From the NCBI GenBank assembly GCA_964564635.1, contig CAZMAR010000001.1:124001-188000 (forward strand): 64,000 nt of DNA. Direction: 5' to 3'. Position numbers and translations under genes: made by a program. The notes beneath the pieces were generated by a model. It was not told where the DNA came from and did not search any database. It was given only the letters and a program-made list of their open reading frames with translations. Of this stretch, positions 35,443 through 45,037 are shown piece after piece. Source of the stretch: Tepidaquicella sp964564635 (GTDB taxonomy: Bacteria > Bacteroidota > Ignavibacteria > Tepidaquicellales > Tepidaquicellaceae). Each line of letters starts with the position of its first letter. Positions within the stretch are counted from its first letter, which is position 1.

Positions 35443-36606
35443 TCAGACTACAAATAATGTAAATCCTTTAAGATAACTTGTTTCTGGCATTTGCGGTAAT
35501 ATCGGATGATCATAGGAGCATCGAGATGAGTCAATTATTTTTATTTCCCTGCCGGATTTTAATGATGATTTGACTATTATGTTTAAAAACTTATCTTCTC
35601 CAATATGATGAGAACAACTGTATGTAATTAAAATTGAATTTTTCTTTAAAAGTTTTAAAGCTTTTGAATTAATCTCAATGTAACCTTCAATCGCTGTATT
35701 TATATTCTTTCTGGATTTTGTAAAAGAAGGTGGATCTAAAATGATTAAATCATATTTCCTCTCTTTTTCTTCTTTCAAAAAATTAAAAACATCTTCCTGA
35801 ATAAATTCTATATTGGAAAAATTATTTATTTTTGAATTCTTCATTGCTCTTTTTACCGCTTTTTCCGAAATATCAACAGCAGTGATTTTTTTCGCATTAC
35901 TGTAGGCAGCATTCAGTGCGAATCCCCCTTCATTACAAAATAAATCAAGAACTTCTGAGTCGTCTCTTACATAATCCCTGATTTTCCTTCTATTCGAATT
36001 CTGGTCTAAATAAAATCCTGTTTTCTGACCCTCTTCTAAATTAATTATATATTTAATACCATCTATTGTAATAATTTTTTCATTATTATCGGATGATTTA
36101 ATAACAGTCTGATTTAATGTTAATCCTTCTAATTCTCTGCTTTGAATATTGTTCTTCTCAATTATGCATACTGGAGAAAAAATTTCATCTATAATTTTTA
36201 CTATATCATTTTTAAATAATTCCATTCCCGCAGAAGATATTTGGAAAGATATAAAGTCATCGAATCTATCAATAATTAAGCCTGGTAGAAAATCACTTTC
36301 AGCATTAACAACACGATATACTAAATTTTTCGGAAAAATTTTTAATCTTCTATTATTTGATTCTATTATTCTTTTCTTAAAAAAATTATAGTTTATATCC
36401 TGTTTCTGATGAGTCAGGAGCCTGAATGCAATTAAGGAGTTCCTATTGTAAAATCCTCTACCTAAAAAAGTTTTTCCAAAGGAGTATAAATCCGCGACTT
36501 CAATTTTTTCAGCTTTACCATCAATATATTCTATCTCATTACTAAATACCCATAAATGACCAATCAGGATTCTTCTCTCCTGATTTTTTTTAAGAAAAAT
36601 TTTCAT
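35443..36606 (-). CDS. RlmI-like 23S rRNA m5C methyltransferase (PUA plus SAM domain)
   Basis: The protein has an N-terminal PUA-like region (KKNQERRILIGHLWVFSNEI), an EEHRE-type middle domain, and a class I methyltransferase domain with motif I (VLDLFCNEGGFALNAA), motif IV (DLIILDPPSF) and a late YSCSHH cysteine. These are features of the RlmI/YccW family that methylates C1962 of 23S rRNA. I choose the ATG at 36606 because it overlaps the GT9 stop as ATGA and gives a conserved start (MKIFLKK); the TTG/ATG further upstream adds 10 unlikely residues. Confidence 0.88.
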   Translation of the reverse strand: MKIFLKKNQERRILIGHLWVFSNEIEYIDGKAEKIEVADLYSFGKTFLGRGFYNRNSLIAFRLLTHQKQDINYNFFKKRIIESNNRRLKIFPKNLVYRVVNAESDFLPGLIIDRFDDFISFQISSAGMELFKNDIVKIIDEIFSPVCIIEKNNIQSRELEGLTLNQTVIKSSDNNEKIITIDGIKYIINLEEGQKTGFYLDQNSNRRKIRDYVRDDSEVLDLFCNEGGFALNAAYSNAKKITAVDISEKAVKRAMKNSKINNFSNIEFIQEDVFNFLKEEKERKYDLIILDPPSFTKSRKNINTAIEGYIEINSKALKLLKKNSILITYSCSHHIGEDKFLNIIVKSSLKSGREIKIIDSSRCSYDHPILPQMPETSYLKGFTLFVV

Positions 36607-37559
36607 AAAATATTCTGCTGAATTTCTTTCATACACTTAAAATGTTTTTTGGGACATTTTTCTTTACCATTTTTAGAACAAGGTCTGCATTTAATATTAT
36701 TATTTTCGAATATAGTTGTAGTATTTAACACTGGATAAAACCCGAACTCTTTTACAGTTGAACCGAAAAATACAAATACTTTTTTTCGTAACAATTCTGC
36801 AAGATGTAGGATACCACTATCATTACATATTACATAATCTGCATTATATATTAAATTTGCAAGTTGCTTAAAATTTGTTTTATTGCAAAGGTTAATTACA
36901 TTTTCATTATCTCGTGCAATAAAATTGCAAATATTAATATCTCTTGCGGAACTGTCTCCTACCAGAATGTATCTCTTATTTTTATTTTTTGAAATAATAT
37001 CAATAAAATATTCAGCTGGATATATTTTGGTATAATGCTTTGAACTTGGTGCTAAAAGCACATAACCAGGATCAATAATTGGATTCTTTTCAAATTTTAA
37101 ATCTATTTCGGGATATGATGAATCTATATTTTCAGAAAAATATCTTAAAGTATTTATATATTTTTGGTAAACAGGAATTACATTATTAAATAAATTTATC
37201 TTGAATTTTATTAATAGAAATTTTTTAAAATTATCTTTCTTATATCGGTATTTTCTGCCTTTATTAAATAGAGTTAAAAAATAACTTTTAAAATTTTTAT
37301 GTAAATCAAATACATAATCAAATTTTATTTTTCGAATTAAACCTCGTGTGAAATATAAATCATCATTGTAAATAATTATCTTATCTATATGAGGACTTAA
37401 TTCAACTAAATTTTGATAAAAACTTTTAGTTACGTAATAAACTAAACTATTTGGGAAAGTATCTTTTAATCGTTTTAAAAATGGAAATGTAAGTATTATA
37501 TCTCCAAAACTTGATAACCTGATTACAAGTATCTTTAACTGTTTATCAGAATTTATCAT
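36603..37559 (-). CDS. Glycosyltransferase family 9 (heptosyltransferase-like)
   Basis: The 318-residue protein starts ILVIRLSSFGDIILTFPFL, the GT9 N-terminal motif, and has the C-terminal nucleotide-sugar segment (LAPSSKHYTKIYP, then YVICNDSGILHLAELL). Such enzymes add heptose to the lipopolysaccharide core from ADP-heptose. A Cys-rich end (CRPCSKNGKEKCPKKHFKCM) is typical of a GT9 subgroup. It overlaps bshC by 4 bases and the RlmI-like gene by 4 bases. Confidence 0.9.
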   Translation of the reverse strand: MINSDKQLKILVIRLSSFGDIILTFPFLKRLKDTFPNSLVYYVTKSFYQNLVELSPHIDKIIIYNDDLYFTRGLIRKIKFDYVFDLHKNFKSYFLTLFNKGRKYRYKKDNFKKFLLIKFKINLFNNVIPVYQKYINTLRYFSENIDSSYPEIDLKFEKNPIIDPGYVLLAPSSKHYTKIYPAEYFIDIISKNKNKRYILVGDSSARDINICNFIARDNENVINLCNKTNFKQLANLIYNADYVICNDSGILHLAELLRKKVFVFFGSTVKEFGFYPVLNTTTIFENNNIKCRPCSKNGKEKCPKKHFKCMKEIQQNIL

Positions 37560-39205
37560 TTAAAATTAAGTAAAATTAGCTGGTGTTCCTTTGAATGTAA
37601 GTCGATATTTTCCTGAATATATTGTATTAAATCTAAACTATATTTATTTATGAAATACAAAATATTAAAATATCGCTCCTGCAAATAATTTTCTGGATAT
37701 ACAAAAGAAATGATTTCTTTTAATTTGTTGATAGTTTGTTGGTTATTTTTGACTAATGACTCGTTTGCTTTTGCTTTAACTACATTAAGATTTTCAGAAA
37801 ATTTATTGATTTTGTTTGTAAAATAGGTCTCAAGATTTTTATCAATAATCCGTAATTTCTCTGCTGCTTCGTATGTAATAGTATTTAATCCATCTCTGAA
37901 TGTAGAAAATATTTCATCAATATCAATAGAATTTAATTTTCTTAAAGACTTTTGAATTACCAATGATTCACTAAATAAATCCTCAAAGTTAAGATCATTT
38001 TTCAGTAAGAAATTATTTACTGTAACTTCGATTAAACTTATTGAAGTTCTTGGGAAAATAACGGGCATAGAGTTATTATAAAATTGATATACACCTTTAA
38101 GTTGCGCAAAATATGAAATTTCCGATGGTCCCGCGACATAAGAAACTGTTGGAAGTAAGTAATCTTGACAAATAGGTCTTAAAACAACATTAGGACTAAA
38201 ATTATCAGGAGTTTCATAAAGTTTATTAAATAATTCTTCATCGGTTAATTTTATTTTTGTATTTTTTAGTCCGAAAATCTTTCCCTGTTTTGGTTCTATT
38301 AGATGTCTGTTTCCATTGTATTTATAAAATAAATTTATAGGTTTGGGTTTTATCTGTGCTTCAAAATTCTGCTCAACTTTTTCTGTAGTATCAATCACTA
38401 TTTCGCAACTGTTAGGATAAGTGTTTAATTCTTTTAAAAATATTGGTATTAATAATTTTTTAATCTCGGCATCGGTGGGGTCTAATAAAATCAGACCTTT
38501 ATCCCCCAGTATGTAATTTAAAAATCTACCGAAAGATAATTTGAAATTTAAACCAGGTCTATAAGATTTTTGGGATATAAATCTTAAATTATCTGTAAAC
38601 TCTGTTGCTCTTAAACTGTTAAACAAATCTTCAATTGTTGAATTAATTGTTTCGTCAAATTCAATTTCAGCAACCGGCTTATACATTTTATCCTTTGCAA
38701 ATTGCGGAGGTAGATATTCTATCCTTTTTAATTTATTGTTTTTATCAATTATGTTTATATGATTTACTTCCATAAAGTCATGGTCATCACCTTCCATCCA
38801 GAATATAGGGACAAAGTTATGCTGCGGGAATTTCTTATTTAAATATTCAGATAACATTACTGTATTAAGAGCTTTAATAATGGTATAATAATTCCCACTA
38901 AATAGGCCGATTTGCTGTCCTGTAACAACAGCATAAGTATTCTCATTTCTGAGTTTTTCTAAATTATCAAAAGTTTTTCTTGATGAATTAAAAGCTTTAT
39001 TTTGAGCAGAAAGTATATTAACTATTATATTTCTATCAAATGTGCCATCTTTAAGATAAAATTCTTTCCTTATACTAAGTGACTCAATGAAAGATTCATC
39101 TTTATTATAATCAAATGAATAAAAATCACTTAAAGCATTAAAATTATCTATATATTCTATGAATAATTGATTGAAACCAGGTAATTTATTAAATGGAACT
39201 GACAT
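37556..39205 (-). CDS. bshC: Bacillithiol biosynthesis cysteine-adding enzyme BshC
   Basis: The 549-residue protein has the BshC landmarks YAVVTGQQIGLFSGNYYTI, FWMEGDDHDFMEVNH and SYVAGPSEISYFAQL. BshC links cysteine to glucosaminyl-malate in the last step of bacillithiol synthesis, giving the cell a low-molecular-weight thiol. bshA and bshB are not in this window. It is the first gene of a run bshC-GT9-RlmI-like joined by 4-base overlaps. Confidence 0.92.
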   Translation of the reverse strand: MSVPFNKLPGFNQLFIEYIDNFNALSDFYSFDYNKDESFIESLSIRKEFYLKDGTFDRNIIVNILSAQNKAFNSSRKTFDNLEKLRNENTYAVVTGQQIGLFSGNYYTIIKALNTVMLSEYLNKKFPQHNFVPIFWMEGDDHDFMEVNHINIIDKNNKLKRIEYLPPQFAKDKMYKPVAEIEFDETINSTIEDLFNSLRATEFTDNLRFISQKSYRPGLNFKLSFGRFLNYILGDKGLILLDPTDAEIKKLLIPIFLKELNTYPNSCEIVIDTTEKVEQNFEAQIKPKPINLFYKYNGNRHLIEPKQGKIFGLKNTKIKLTDEELFNKLYETPDNFSPNVVLRPICQDYLLPTVSYVAGPSEISYFAQLKGVYQFYNNSMPVIFPRTSISLIEVTVNNFLLKNDLNFEDLFSESLVIQKSLRKLNSIDIDEIFSTFRDGLNTITYEAAEKLRIIDKNLETYFTNKINKFSENLNVVKAKANESLVKNNQQTINKLKEIISFVYPENYLQERYFNILYFINKYSLDLIQYIQENIDLHSKEHQLILLNFK

Positions 39206-39360
39206 TAAATTAAAATTTCAATTTTTATAAGATTGTCAAAAATATATAAAAAATAAATTCAGAAAAAATTTAATGCAAAATTATTTAAATAAATTGCTCG
39301 CACCTTTATCGGTATTTTCTAAAAAAATTGAAGAGTAAAAGAAAAAAATAATTTGTAGCA

Positions 39361-39412
39361 TTGACTTTTCAAAATAAATATTTTAAATTATACCATAAAT
39401 AATTATGGTATA
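39361..39412 (+). promoter_or_regulatory. Promoter-like elements with perfect 10-bp palindrome before a small gene
   Basis: TTGACT (39361-39366) and TAAATT (39384-39389) are spaced 17 bases apart, like -35 and -10 elements. They run into a perfect inverted repeat TATACCATAA-ataa-TTATGGTATA (39389-39412) whose right end is 2 bases before the ATG at 39415. It could be an operator at the transcription start or a hairpin that hides the ribosome site. Confidence 0.5.
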
Positions 39413-39414
39413 TT

Positions 39415-39669
39415 ATGGAAACACAAATATCACAGCAAATTGAAGTAATCACTCATTTTCACAATTTAAAATTAGAGATTATTAAATTTAAGTGGAAAAA
39501 TACTATATATAAAGTAAGTCAGTTAATTTCAAAATGGAGGGTAATCTCAGGTGAAAGCTTTGAATATCATTTTACTGTTATCTGTAGAGACCAGGGAGTT
39601 ATATGCGAATTATCATTCAATTTAAACGACTTCAAATGGGAACTTGTACAACTTGATAATCTGGAATAA
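39415..39669 (+). CDS. Small hypothetical protein, possibly DUF6504-like
   Basis: The 84-residue soluble protein is beta-rich, with a central WKNTIYKVSQLISKWRV segment and an FHFTVICRDQG-like strand (actually YHFTVICRDQGVICELSF) before a WELVQLD end. This resembles small DUF6504-type proteins often found near lesion-bypass polymerases, but no such neighbour is present and the match is weak. It is monocistronic, with a palindrome covering its start region. Confidence 0.55.
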   Translation: METQISQQIEVITHFHNLKLEIIKFKWKNTIYKVSQLISKWRVISGESFEYHFTVICRDQGVICELSFNLNDFKWELVQLDNLE

Positions 39670-39722
39670 TTGCTTATCCCTTCTTTTTTAAATTTTATTT
39701 ATAAAATTAAATTTTATTCTTT

Positions 39723-40268
39723 TTATGGTAGAAACACTGCTGCGGCAATTACAGTAGTCCATAGACCATTCTTATCACCTTCGGCAGATTGAGTGTAGTT
39801 GAATGTTTTAAAGATCTTACCGCTTTGCTTATAAACATTTTCTCTTTCATTCCAGGCGGTTTCAGGATCAAATTCAATTCCAAGAGTTGTTGCTAACATA
39901 GTAGCGGCTAAATCTTCAGCGTACTCACCAGCTGTTTTTTCAGGTTGCCCGAATGGATGATGCTCTGAAATATAACCATAATGACTTTCATCAGAAGGAA
40001 GAGCAACACCAATAGAGCTTGCAATTAATCTATTGGGTTCATTAGTCGAATTTCTTGCCATTACACAAAAAGTAATTTGTCCTGGTTCAAGCATTGCAAT
40101 ACCTTGTTCACGGGGAATTCTCTTACATCCTGGTGGATATATACTTGAAACTAAAACAAGATTACATATTTCAATTCCTGCATGTCTGAGTGCTAATTCA
40201 AAGGATTGAAGCTGGTCTTTATGCCGTCCAACCCCTTTTGTAAAAAATATTTTTGTCGGTTTATACAA
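39723..40268 (-). CDS. Pyruvoyl-dependent arginine decarboxylase
   Basis: The 181-residue proenzyme has the PvlArgDC self-cleavage site LVSSIYPPGC (Ser41/Ser42), where the second Ser becomes the pyruvoyl group, and the conserved SDESHYGYISEHH and GEYAEDLAATMLATTLG regions. It converts arginine to agmatine, feeding polyamine synthesis. The start is TTG at 40268, supported by an AAGGAGGA site 5-6 bases before it. Downstream steps (agmatinase or agmatine deiminase) are not seen here. Confidence 0.93.
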   Translation of the reverse strand: MYKPTKIFFTKGVGRHKDQLQSFELALRHAGIEICNLVLVSSIYPPGCKRIPREQGIAMLEPGQITFCVMARNSTNEPNRLIASSIGVALPSDESHYGYISEHHPFGQPEKTAGEYAEDLAATMLATTLGIEFDPETAWNERENVYKQSGKIFKTFNYTQSAEGDKNGLWTTVIAAAVFLP

Positions 40269-40338
40269 TTAATCCTCCTTTCTATTTTTTATTAAAAAAA
40301 ATTCTTTCAAATGTATGATAAAAATTATTAATTTAAAA

Positions 40339-41550
40339 CTAACAAATTTTTACTTTAAGAAATTTTTTCTTCCCAGCTTTAATTATAAATTCTTTTTTTT
40401 CATTAAAACTATAATTCACATCAGAAACTTTGTCTCCATCAATAGTAACTCCACCTTGTTCTATTAATCTACGTGCAGCACTTTTAGATTCAACCATTTT
40501 TGTATTTACAAGAATATCAACTAATTTATTATTCTCTAAATTAAATACAAACTCTGGAATCTCATCTGGAAGTCCCTTTTTGGAAAATATTCTTTCGAAT
40601 TCCTCTTGAGATTTCTTTGCTATTTCTGCATTATAATATAATTTAACAAGTTCATATGCTAATCTTTTTTTTACATCCCTTGGATTTACATCAGGATTTG
40701 ATAATTGCTCTTTTATTTTATTTAGTTCATTTCGTGGTAATCTCGTTCCTAACTCAAAATATTTATAAATAAGTGTATCAGGAATACTCATTGCTTTTCC
40801 ATATATTTCTTTTGGTTCGTCACAAATTCCAATTGCGTTTCCGAGTGATTTACTCATTTTCTCACTTCCATCTGTACCTTCTAACAATGGCATAAGTAAA
40901 ACGACCTGAGGTTCTTTTCCAAATCTTCTTTGCATTTCTCTTCCTATCAGATTATTAAATTTCTGATCTGTACCTCCAAGTTCTACATCCGCATTTATTA
41001 CCAATGAATCATATCCCTGCATTATTGGATATAGTAATTCCTGCATCGAAATTTCAATTTCCTCTTTTAATCTATTTGTGAAGTCATCTCTTTCAAGAAT
41101 TCTCTGCACTGTAAATTTGCTTTGTATATTCAATAAATCAGCAAGAGTTAGTTTACTTAACCATTCTGAATTGTATCGTATTTCAATGTTTTTAGAATCT
41201 AAAATTTTTGTTGCCTGCTCAAAATATGTTTTTCCATACTCTCTTGTTTCTTCAAAACTAAGTTGAGGTCTTGTTTTCTTTTTACCTGATGGATCCCCTA
41301 TCATTGCAGTATAATCTCCAATTATCAGAATTGCTTTATGTCCGAAATCCTGGAATTCTCTTAACTTATTTAAAACAACTGCATGTCCTATGTGCAAATC
41401 TGGTTTAGAAGGGTCACAACCAAGCTTAATGTTCAATGGCTTTTTTTCCTTAATTGATTTCTCAATTTTATAGCATAATTCATCTTCGGGAATAATTTCT
41501 GCTGCCCCTCGTTTGAAAGTATCCATTTGTTCGTTCAATGTTCCTCTCAT
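40339..41550 (-). CDS. tyrS: Tyrosyl-tRNA synthetase
   Basis: The 403-residue class I synthetase has the HIGH motif in DPSKPDLHIGHAVVLNKL, the KMSKS loop (GSEKMSKSLGNAI) and a C-terminal S4 RNA-binding domain (SKSAARRLIEQGGVTIDG). It charges tRNA-Tyr. It starts 2 bases after smpB on the same strand, so the two are probably one transcript. Confidence 0.96.
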   Translation of the reverse strand: MRGTLNEQMDTFKRGAAEIIPEDELCYKIEKSIKEKKPLNIKLGCDPSKPDLHIGHAVVLNKLREFQDFGHKAILIIGDYTAMIGDPSGKKKTRPQLSFEETREYGKTYFEQATKILDSKNIEIRYNSEWLSKLTLADLLNIQSKFTVQRILERDDFTNRLKEEIEISMQELLYPIMQGYDSLVINADVELGGTDQKFNNLIGREMQRRFGKEPQVVLLMPLLEGTDGSEKMSKSLGNAIGICDEPKEIYGKAMSIPDTLIYKYFELGTRLPRNELNKIKEQLSNPDVNPRDVKKRLAYELVKLYYNAEIAKKSQEEFERIFSKKGLPDEIPEFVFNLENNKLVDILVNTKMVESKSAARRLIEQGGVTIDGDKVSDVNYSFNEKKEFIIKAGKKKFLKVKIC

Positions 41551-41552
41551 TT

Positions 41553-42002
41553 TTATATCCTTTTTAGTTTTCTTTCAATTTCTCGTTTCTTAATAGTTTC
41601 TCTTTTATCGTACATTTTTTTCCCTTTTGCAATTGCCATCTCAACCTTAGCATATGAATTCTTAAAATAAATTTTTATTGGTATTAATGTTAAACCTTTC
41701 TCCTGAAGTTTTGTTTTGATTTTTTTTAATTCTCTTCGGTTCAATAACAATTTTCGGGGTCTTAATGGGTCGTGATTATTAATATTTCCATATTTATACT
41801 CAGATATATGTGAATTTACAAGCCAGAGTTCATCATTAATAAATTTTCCGTATGCATCCTGAATATTTACTTTTGATTCTCTTAGAGATTTTACCTCAGT
41901 ACCTAATAAAACTAAACCTGCTTCATACTTTTCAATAATTTCATATTGAAATTTTGCTTTCCGATTGGTACCAACAATTTTGATTTTATCTGTCTTCTCC
42001 AA
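41553..42002 (-). CDS. smpB: SsrA-binding protein SmpB
   Basis: The 149-residue basic protein has the SmpB barrel motifs NRKAKFQYEIIEKYEAG, GTEVKSLRESKVNIQDAY and a helical KKMYDKRETIKKREIERK tail that reads the empty decoding centre. It delivers tmRNA (25628-25982 here) to stalled ribosomes. It is co-directional with tyrS. Confidence 0.97.
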   Translation of the reverse strand: MEKTDKIKIVGTNRKAKFQYEIIEKYEAGLVLLGTEVKSLRESKVNIQDAYGKFINDELWLVNSHISEYKYGNINNHDPLRPRKLLLNRRELKKIKTKLQEKGLTLIPIKIYFKNSYAKVEMAIAKGKKMYDKRETIKKREIERKLKRI

Positions 42003-42055
42003 TTCTTATTTTGCAAAGTTATTATTATTTGAATGTAAAATCAATTAACATATTT

Positions 42056-42697
42056 ATGCAAGTAAAAACTTTTGTTGTAAATCATTATGAAGTTAATTCT
42101 TATTTATACTTTGATGCCGATTTAAAAGAAGGCATTCTAATTGATCCGGGCTTTTATTATGAAGATGAAAAAAGAAGATTTTTAGATTTCATCTTAAATA
42201 ATAGGCTTGATATTAAATACATTATTAATACACATGGACACATAGACCATATTGTAGGAAATAGTTTCTGCAAGAAGTTTTGTAAAGCACCAGTTTACTT
42301 AAATAAATCTGATTGGTTTTTAAGGGATAATATTTTAAGCTATTCTGAGACATTTGGATTTCAACTTAATTCTCTCCCTGAAATAGATTTTGATCTAACT
42401 GCAGAGGAAAAATTTACAATCGGTGATAATGAATTAATAATTATCAATACACCTGGTCATTCACCTGGAAGCGTTAGTTTGATAAGCCATAAAGATAGAT
42501 TTATTTTTTCAGGTGATTTAATTTTTAGAAATTCTATAGGCAGGACTGACTTACCAGGTGGAAATTTTGATATATTAATAAATTCAATTAAAAATGTTCT
42601 CTTCAAAAATTGTGGAGATGAATACCTTATTTTCCCCGGGCATAATGAGAAAACATCTGTTTCCTATGAGAAAGAGAATAACCAATTTCTAATCTGA
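42056..42697 (+). CDS. MBL-fold metallohydrolase (glyoxalase II-like)
   Basis: From the ATG at 42056 the ~213-residue protein carries all metallo-beta-lactamase metal motifs: THGHIDH, TPGHSPGSV, the bridging Asp in FSGDLIF, and a final FPGHNEKT His. Size and motifs fit the glyoxalase II-like hydrolases, which split thioesters such as S-lactoyl thiols. With bshC nearby a bacillithiol thioester is conceivable but unproven. It is convergent with the next gene and overlaps its end by 9 bases. Confidence 0.88.
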   Translation: MQVKTFVVNHYEVNSYLYFDADLKEGILIDPGFYYEDEKRRFLDFILNNRLDIKYIINTHGHIDHIVGNSFCKKFCKAPVYLNKSDWFLRDNILSYSETFGFQLNSLPEIDFDLTAEEKFTIGDNELIIINTPGHSPGSVSLISHKDRFIFSGDLIFRNSIGRTDLPGGNFDILINSIKNVLFKNCGDEYLIFPGHNEKTSVSYEKENNQFLI

Positions 42698-43258
42698 ATC
42701 TTTAACAAGCGATTTTTTTACAGGGACAAAACTATTCGCAACCTGCTTCATAATACTTTCAACAGAATCATTAAATAATCTAAGTGGGATTCTTATGTCT
42801 ATTAAATAAGTAAAATTATATGTATGAGTTTCATCTTTTGTTCTTAAAAAATAGACTAAATGGTAAAATTCATCATTTTTATACCTACCTATTTTTGCGT
42901 CATAATATACCGAGTCAAATTCCTCGTAATCACCTGTTCTATCGGGAAGGTTTAAAAATGTTATCTCTTTTTCCATATTATAGACAAAGTCTGATAACTT
43001 TTTTATCTCCTCCCATTTAAATGCTAATATTGAAATATGCAAAGAATCCAGCCCTATAGTAACATCATTTACCTTCATTGAAATTTTATACACGACTGCA
43101 ATTTTATTACTGGATTCAATCAATTCATTTATTCTAAACTCATCCTGCGGTTCAAAATAAAATTGGTAATCATTATTTACAATACTTCTTGATTGCGAAT
43201 ATAATAAATAAGATGTACTGAAGAATATTAAAAATAGAATAGATACAAAATTTTTCAT
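42689..43258 (-). CDS. Secreted hypothetical protein
   Basis: The ATG at 43258 gives ~189 residues with a signal peptide (MKNFVSILFLIFFSTSYLLYSQ); the longer upstream start would bury the signal, so it is rejected. The mature part is a mixed alpha/beta domain without cysteines or known motifs. It begins 4 bases after the M48 protease gene and may act with it in the envelope; no family is recognised. Confidence 0.65.
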   Translation of the reverse strand: MKNFVSILFLIFFSTSYLLYSQSRSIVNNDYQFYFEPQDEFRINELIESSNKIAVVYKISMKVNDVTIGLDSLHISILAFKWEEIKKLSDFVYNMEKEITFLNLPDRTGDYEEFDSVYYDAKIGRYKNDEFYHLVYFLRTKDETHTYNFTYLIDIRIPLRLFNDSVESIMKQVANSFVPVKKSLVKDSD

Positions 43259-43262
43259 AATA

Positions 43263-44090
43263 TTATGGTAATTTCTTTTTAATTTCCTGGTACTCATCAA
43301 AAAATAAACCTTTAGTAGAATCAGCTTTAATTTTCATTTCTTTTAATTGTAAATCAACATTTTCAACTCTATCAGCTGCAAGTGGATGTGTAGATAATAA
43401 CCGTTCCAATGCACCTGGCACTTCTCCCTTTCTCTTTTGCTCATCAAATATCTTCTGGAAAAAGAATTTGATAGCCCCTGGATAATATTTTGTTGTTGCA
43501 AGATAGCGGATAGAATAATCGTCTGCTTCCTTTTCATCCGCTCTACTGTTTGCAAGGAACCCAATCCCTACGAAAAGATTTGCCATTATTTCCGCAAGTG
43601 TACTTGGATTATTTCCTAATATTATACCTGTAATAATACTCACTCCATAGTATGAAGTTAATCTTTGAGTCATATGCCTTTTTTCTGCATGTGCTATTTC
43701 ATGAGCCAGAACGCCAGCAAGAGTTGCTTCATTATCAATAAACTTCATTAATCCTGTATAGACATATATAAAGCCACCAGGAGTGCAGAAAGCATTTATA
43801 ATTGTATCTTTAATTACCTGAAATTCGTAAGGGAAAACATTTTTATATTGGATTTTTGGTGATGTATTTATTATATATTTACCTATGGTTGATACATAGC
43901 CTGTTATATCCGGTCTATTTGTAAGTAGAGGGTATTCGTATGGTCTCGATTTTATTTCCCTGTCTATATCCTGCCCAAATTTAACATCATCATCAAGACT
44001 GAAAATATTTGCACCACAACTATATAGGATGCTGACTACAACCAGAATAATTGATATGAATAATAAATAAAGTTTTTTAAAGTTTTTCAT
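43263..44090 (-). CDS. M48-family metalloprotease, lipoprotein
   Basis: The 275-residue protein has a lipoprotein signal (lipobox near ILYSC25), the zinc motif HEIAH at 130-134 and the third ligand in DEKEADDYS. The pattern is like BepA/LoiP, envelope proteases that trim misassembled outer-membrane proteins. It lacks the TPR domain of BepA. Acylation by the Lgt encoded at 22009 is expected. Confidence 0.9.
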   Translation of the reverse strand: MKNFKKLYLLFISIILVVVSILYSCGANIFSLDDDVKFGQDIDREIKSRPYEYPLLTNRPDITGYVSTIGKYIINTSPKIQYKNVFPYEFQVIKDTIINAFCTPGGFIYVYTGLMKFIDNEATLAGVLAHEIAHAEKRHMTQRLTSYYGVSIITGIILGNNPSTLAEIMANLFVGIGFLANSRADEKEADDYSIRYLATTKYYPGAIKFFFQKIFDEQKRKGEVPGALERLLSTHPLAADRVENVDLQLKEMKIKADSTKGLFFDEYQEIKKKLP

Positions 44091-44197
44091 ATTAAATATT
44101 TTTAAAATATAAAAATAATTTTATAGTTTAACAATATATTTAATAATTGTCTTAATATTTTTTACAAAATAAAAATTAATTTGTTCCAAAAATAAAA

Positions 44198-44923
44198 TCA
44201 ATTAGTATTACTCGTTTTAAATTTTTTTAAAAATCTTTCCGGCAAGAATAAAATCATTGCTTCCGTCACTAATAAATTAGTACATAAGAAAAATATTATT
44301 TCTTCCAGTGGAATATTAAATATACGAGTCCCAATTGTTTGTTCAGGATCGAACCCCCATATACCTTTCCCTATAGAAATTGAATCTGCTATTGAAAAAT
44401 ATATAGTCATTATAATTGACGGGAAAAAAATAAAATCTTTATATTTGAAAATTTTCTTTCTTCCAAACAAATATTGTATTAGAATAAATAAACCTGCCCA
44501 CCCTAATAAATGAAAAAGGTAATTCATTTTTCCAAATGGTAACTTAACAATTTCCTGAAATAATATTATAAAAGGTATGCTAAAAAACATTGTCGTAAAG
44601 TTTCTATTTTTTACTTTTATCATTTTATAGATTCTCATATATAAGAGTTGCATCAAGCCGGTCGTATAAGTTTGTAGAAAGAAAAACATATATTCTTCAA
44701 TCGGGACGTAAAATAATTTTATCCCTGTGGTTTTTTCTTGAGGGAAATACCAGATACCACTATATACTGCATAATTATCCCACAAGGATGTAGCAGAAAA
44801 TGCAATTAAAGAAACAAACAGAAGAACTTTAAGGTAATCCCACTCGAGAGTCTTCCATAAAAATATTATCAACATCACAGATGGGATAATTGTAAATAAA
44901 AATAAAAATGATAAATATGTCAT
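44198..44923 (-). CDS. Lycopene cyclase, fused CrtYcd type
   Basis: The 241-residue protein has about seven helices and repeats the same half twice, each with the cyclase motif: FYVPIEEYMFFFLQT (about 75-89) and FNIPLEEIIFFLCTN (about 207-221). This is the fused form of the CrtYc/CrtYd heterodimeric lycopene cyclase, which closes the ends of lycopene to beta-rings. No phytoene synthase or desaturase gene is nearby, so it stands apart from its pathway. Confidence 0.9.
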   Translation of the reverse strand: MTYLSFLFLFTIIPSVMLIIFLWKTLEWDYLKVLLFVSLIAFSATSLWDNYAVYSGIWYFPQEKTTGIKLFYVPIEEYMFFFLQTYTTGLMQLLYMRIYKMIKVKNRNFTTMFFSIPFIILFQEIVKLPFGKMNYLFHLLGWAGLFILIQYLFGRKKIFKYKDFIFFPSIIMTIYFSIADSISIGKGIWGFDPEQTIGTRIFNIPLEEIIFFLCTNLLVTEAMILFLPERFLKKFKTSNTN

Positions 44924-45037
44924 ATAGTTTTGTAAATTAATTTTATTTAATTAGCAATTCAATTTAAAAAGGGTAATTTTATCGGATTGAAGATTCTTTT
45001 TAAAATGGGTAATTTTGAACTTCAAATTATTTATTTT

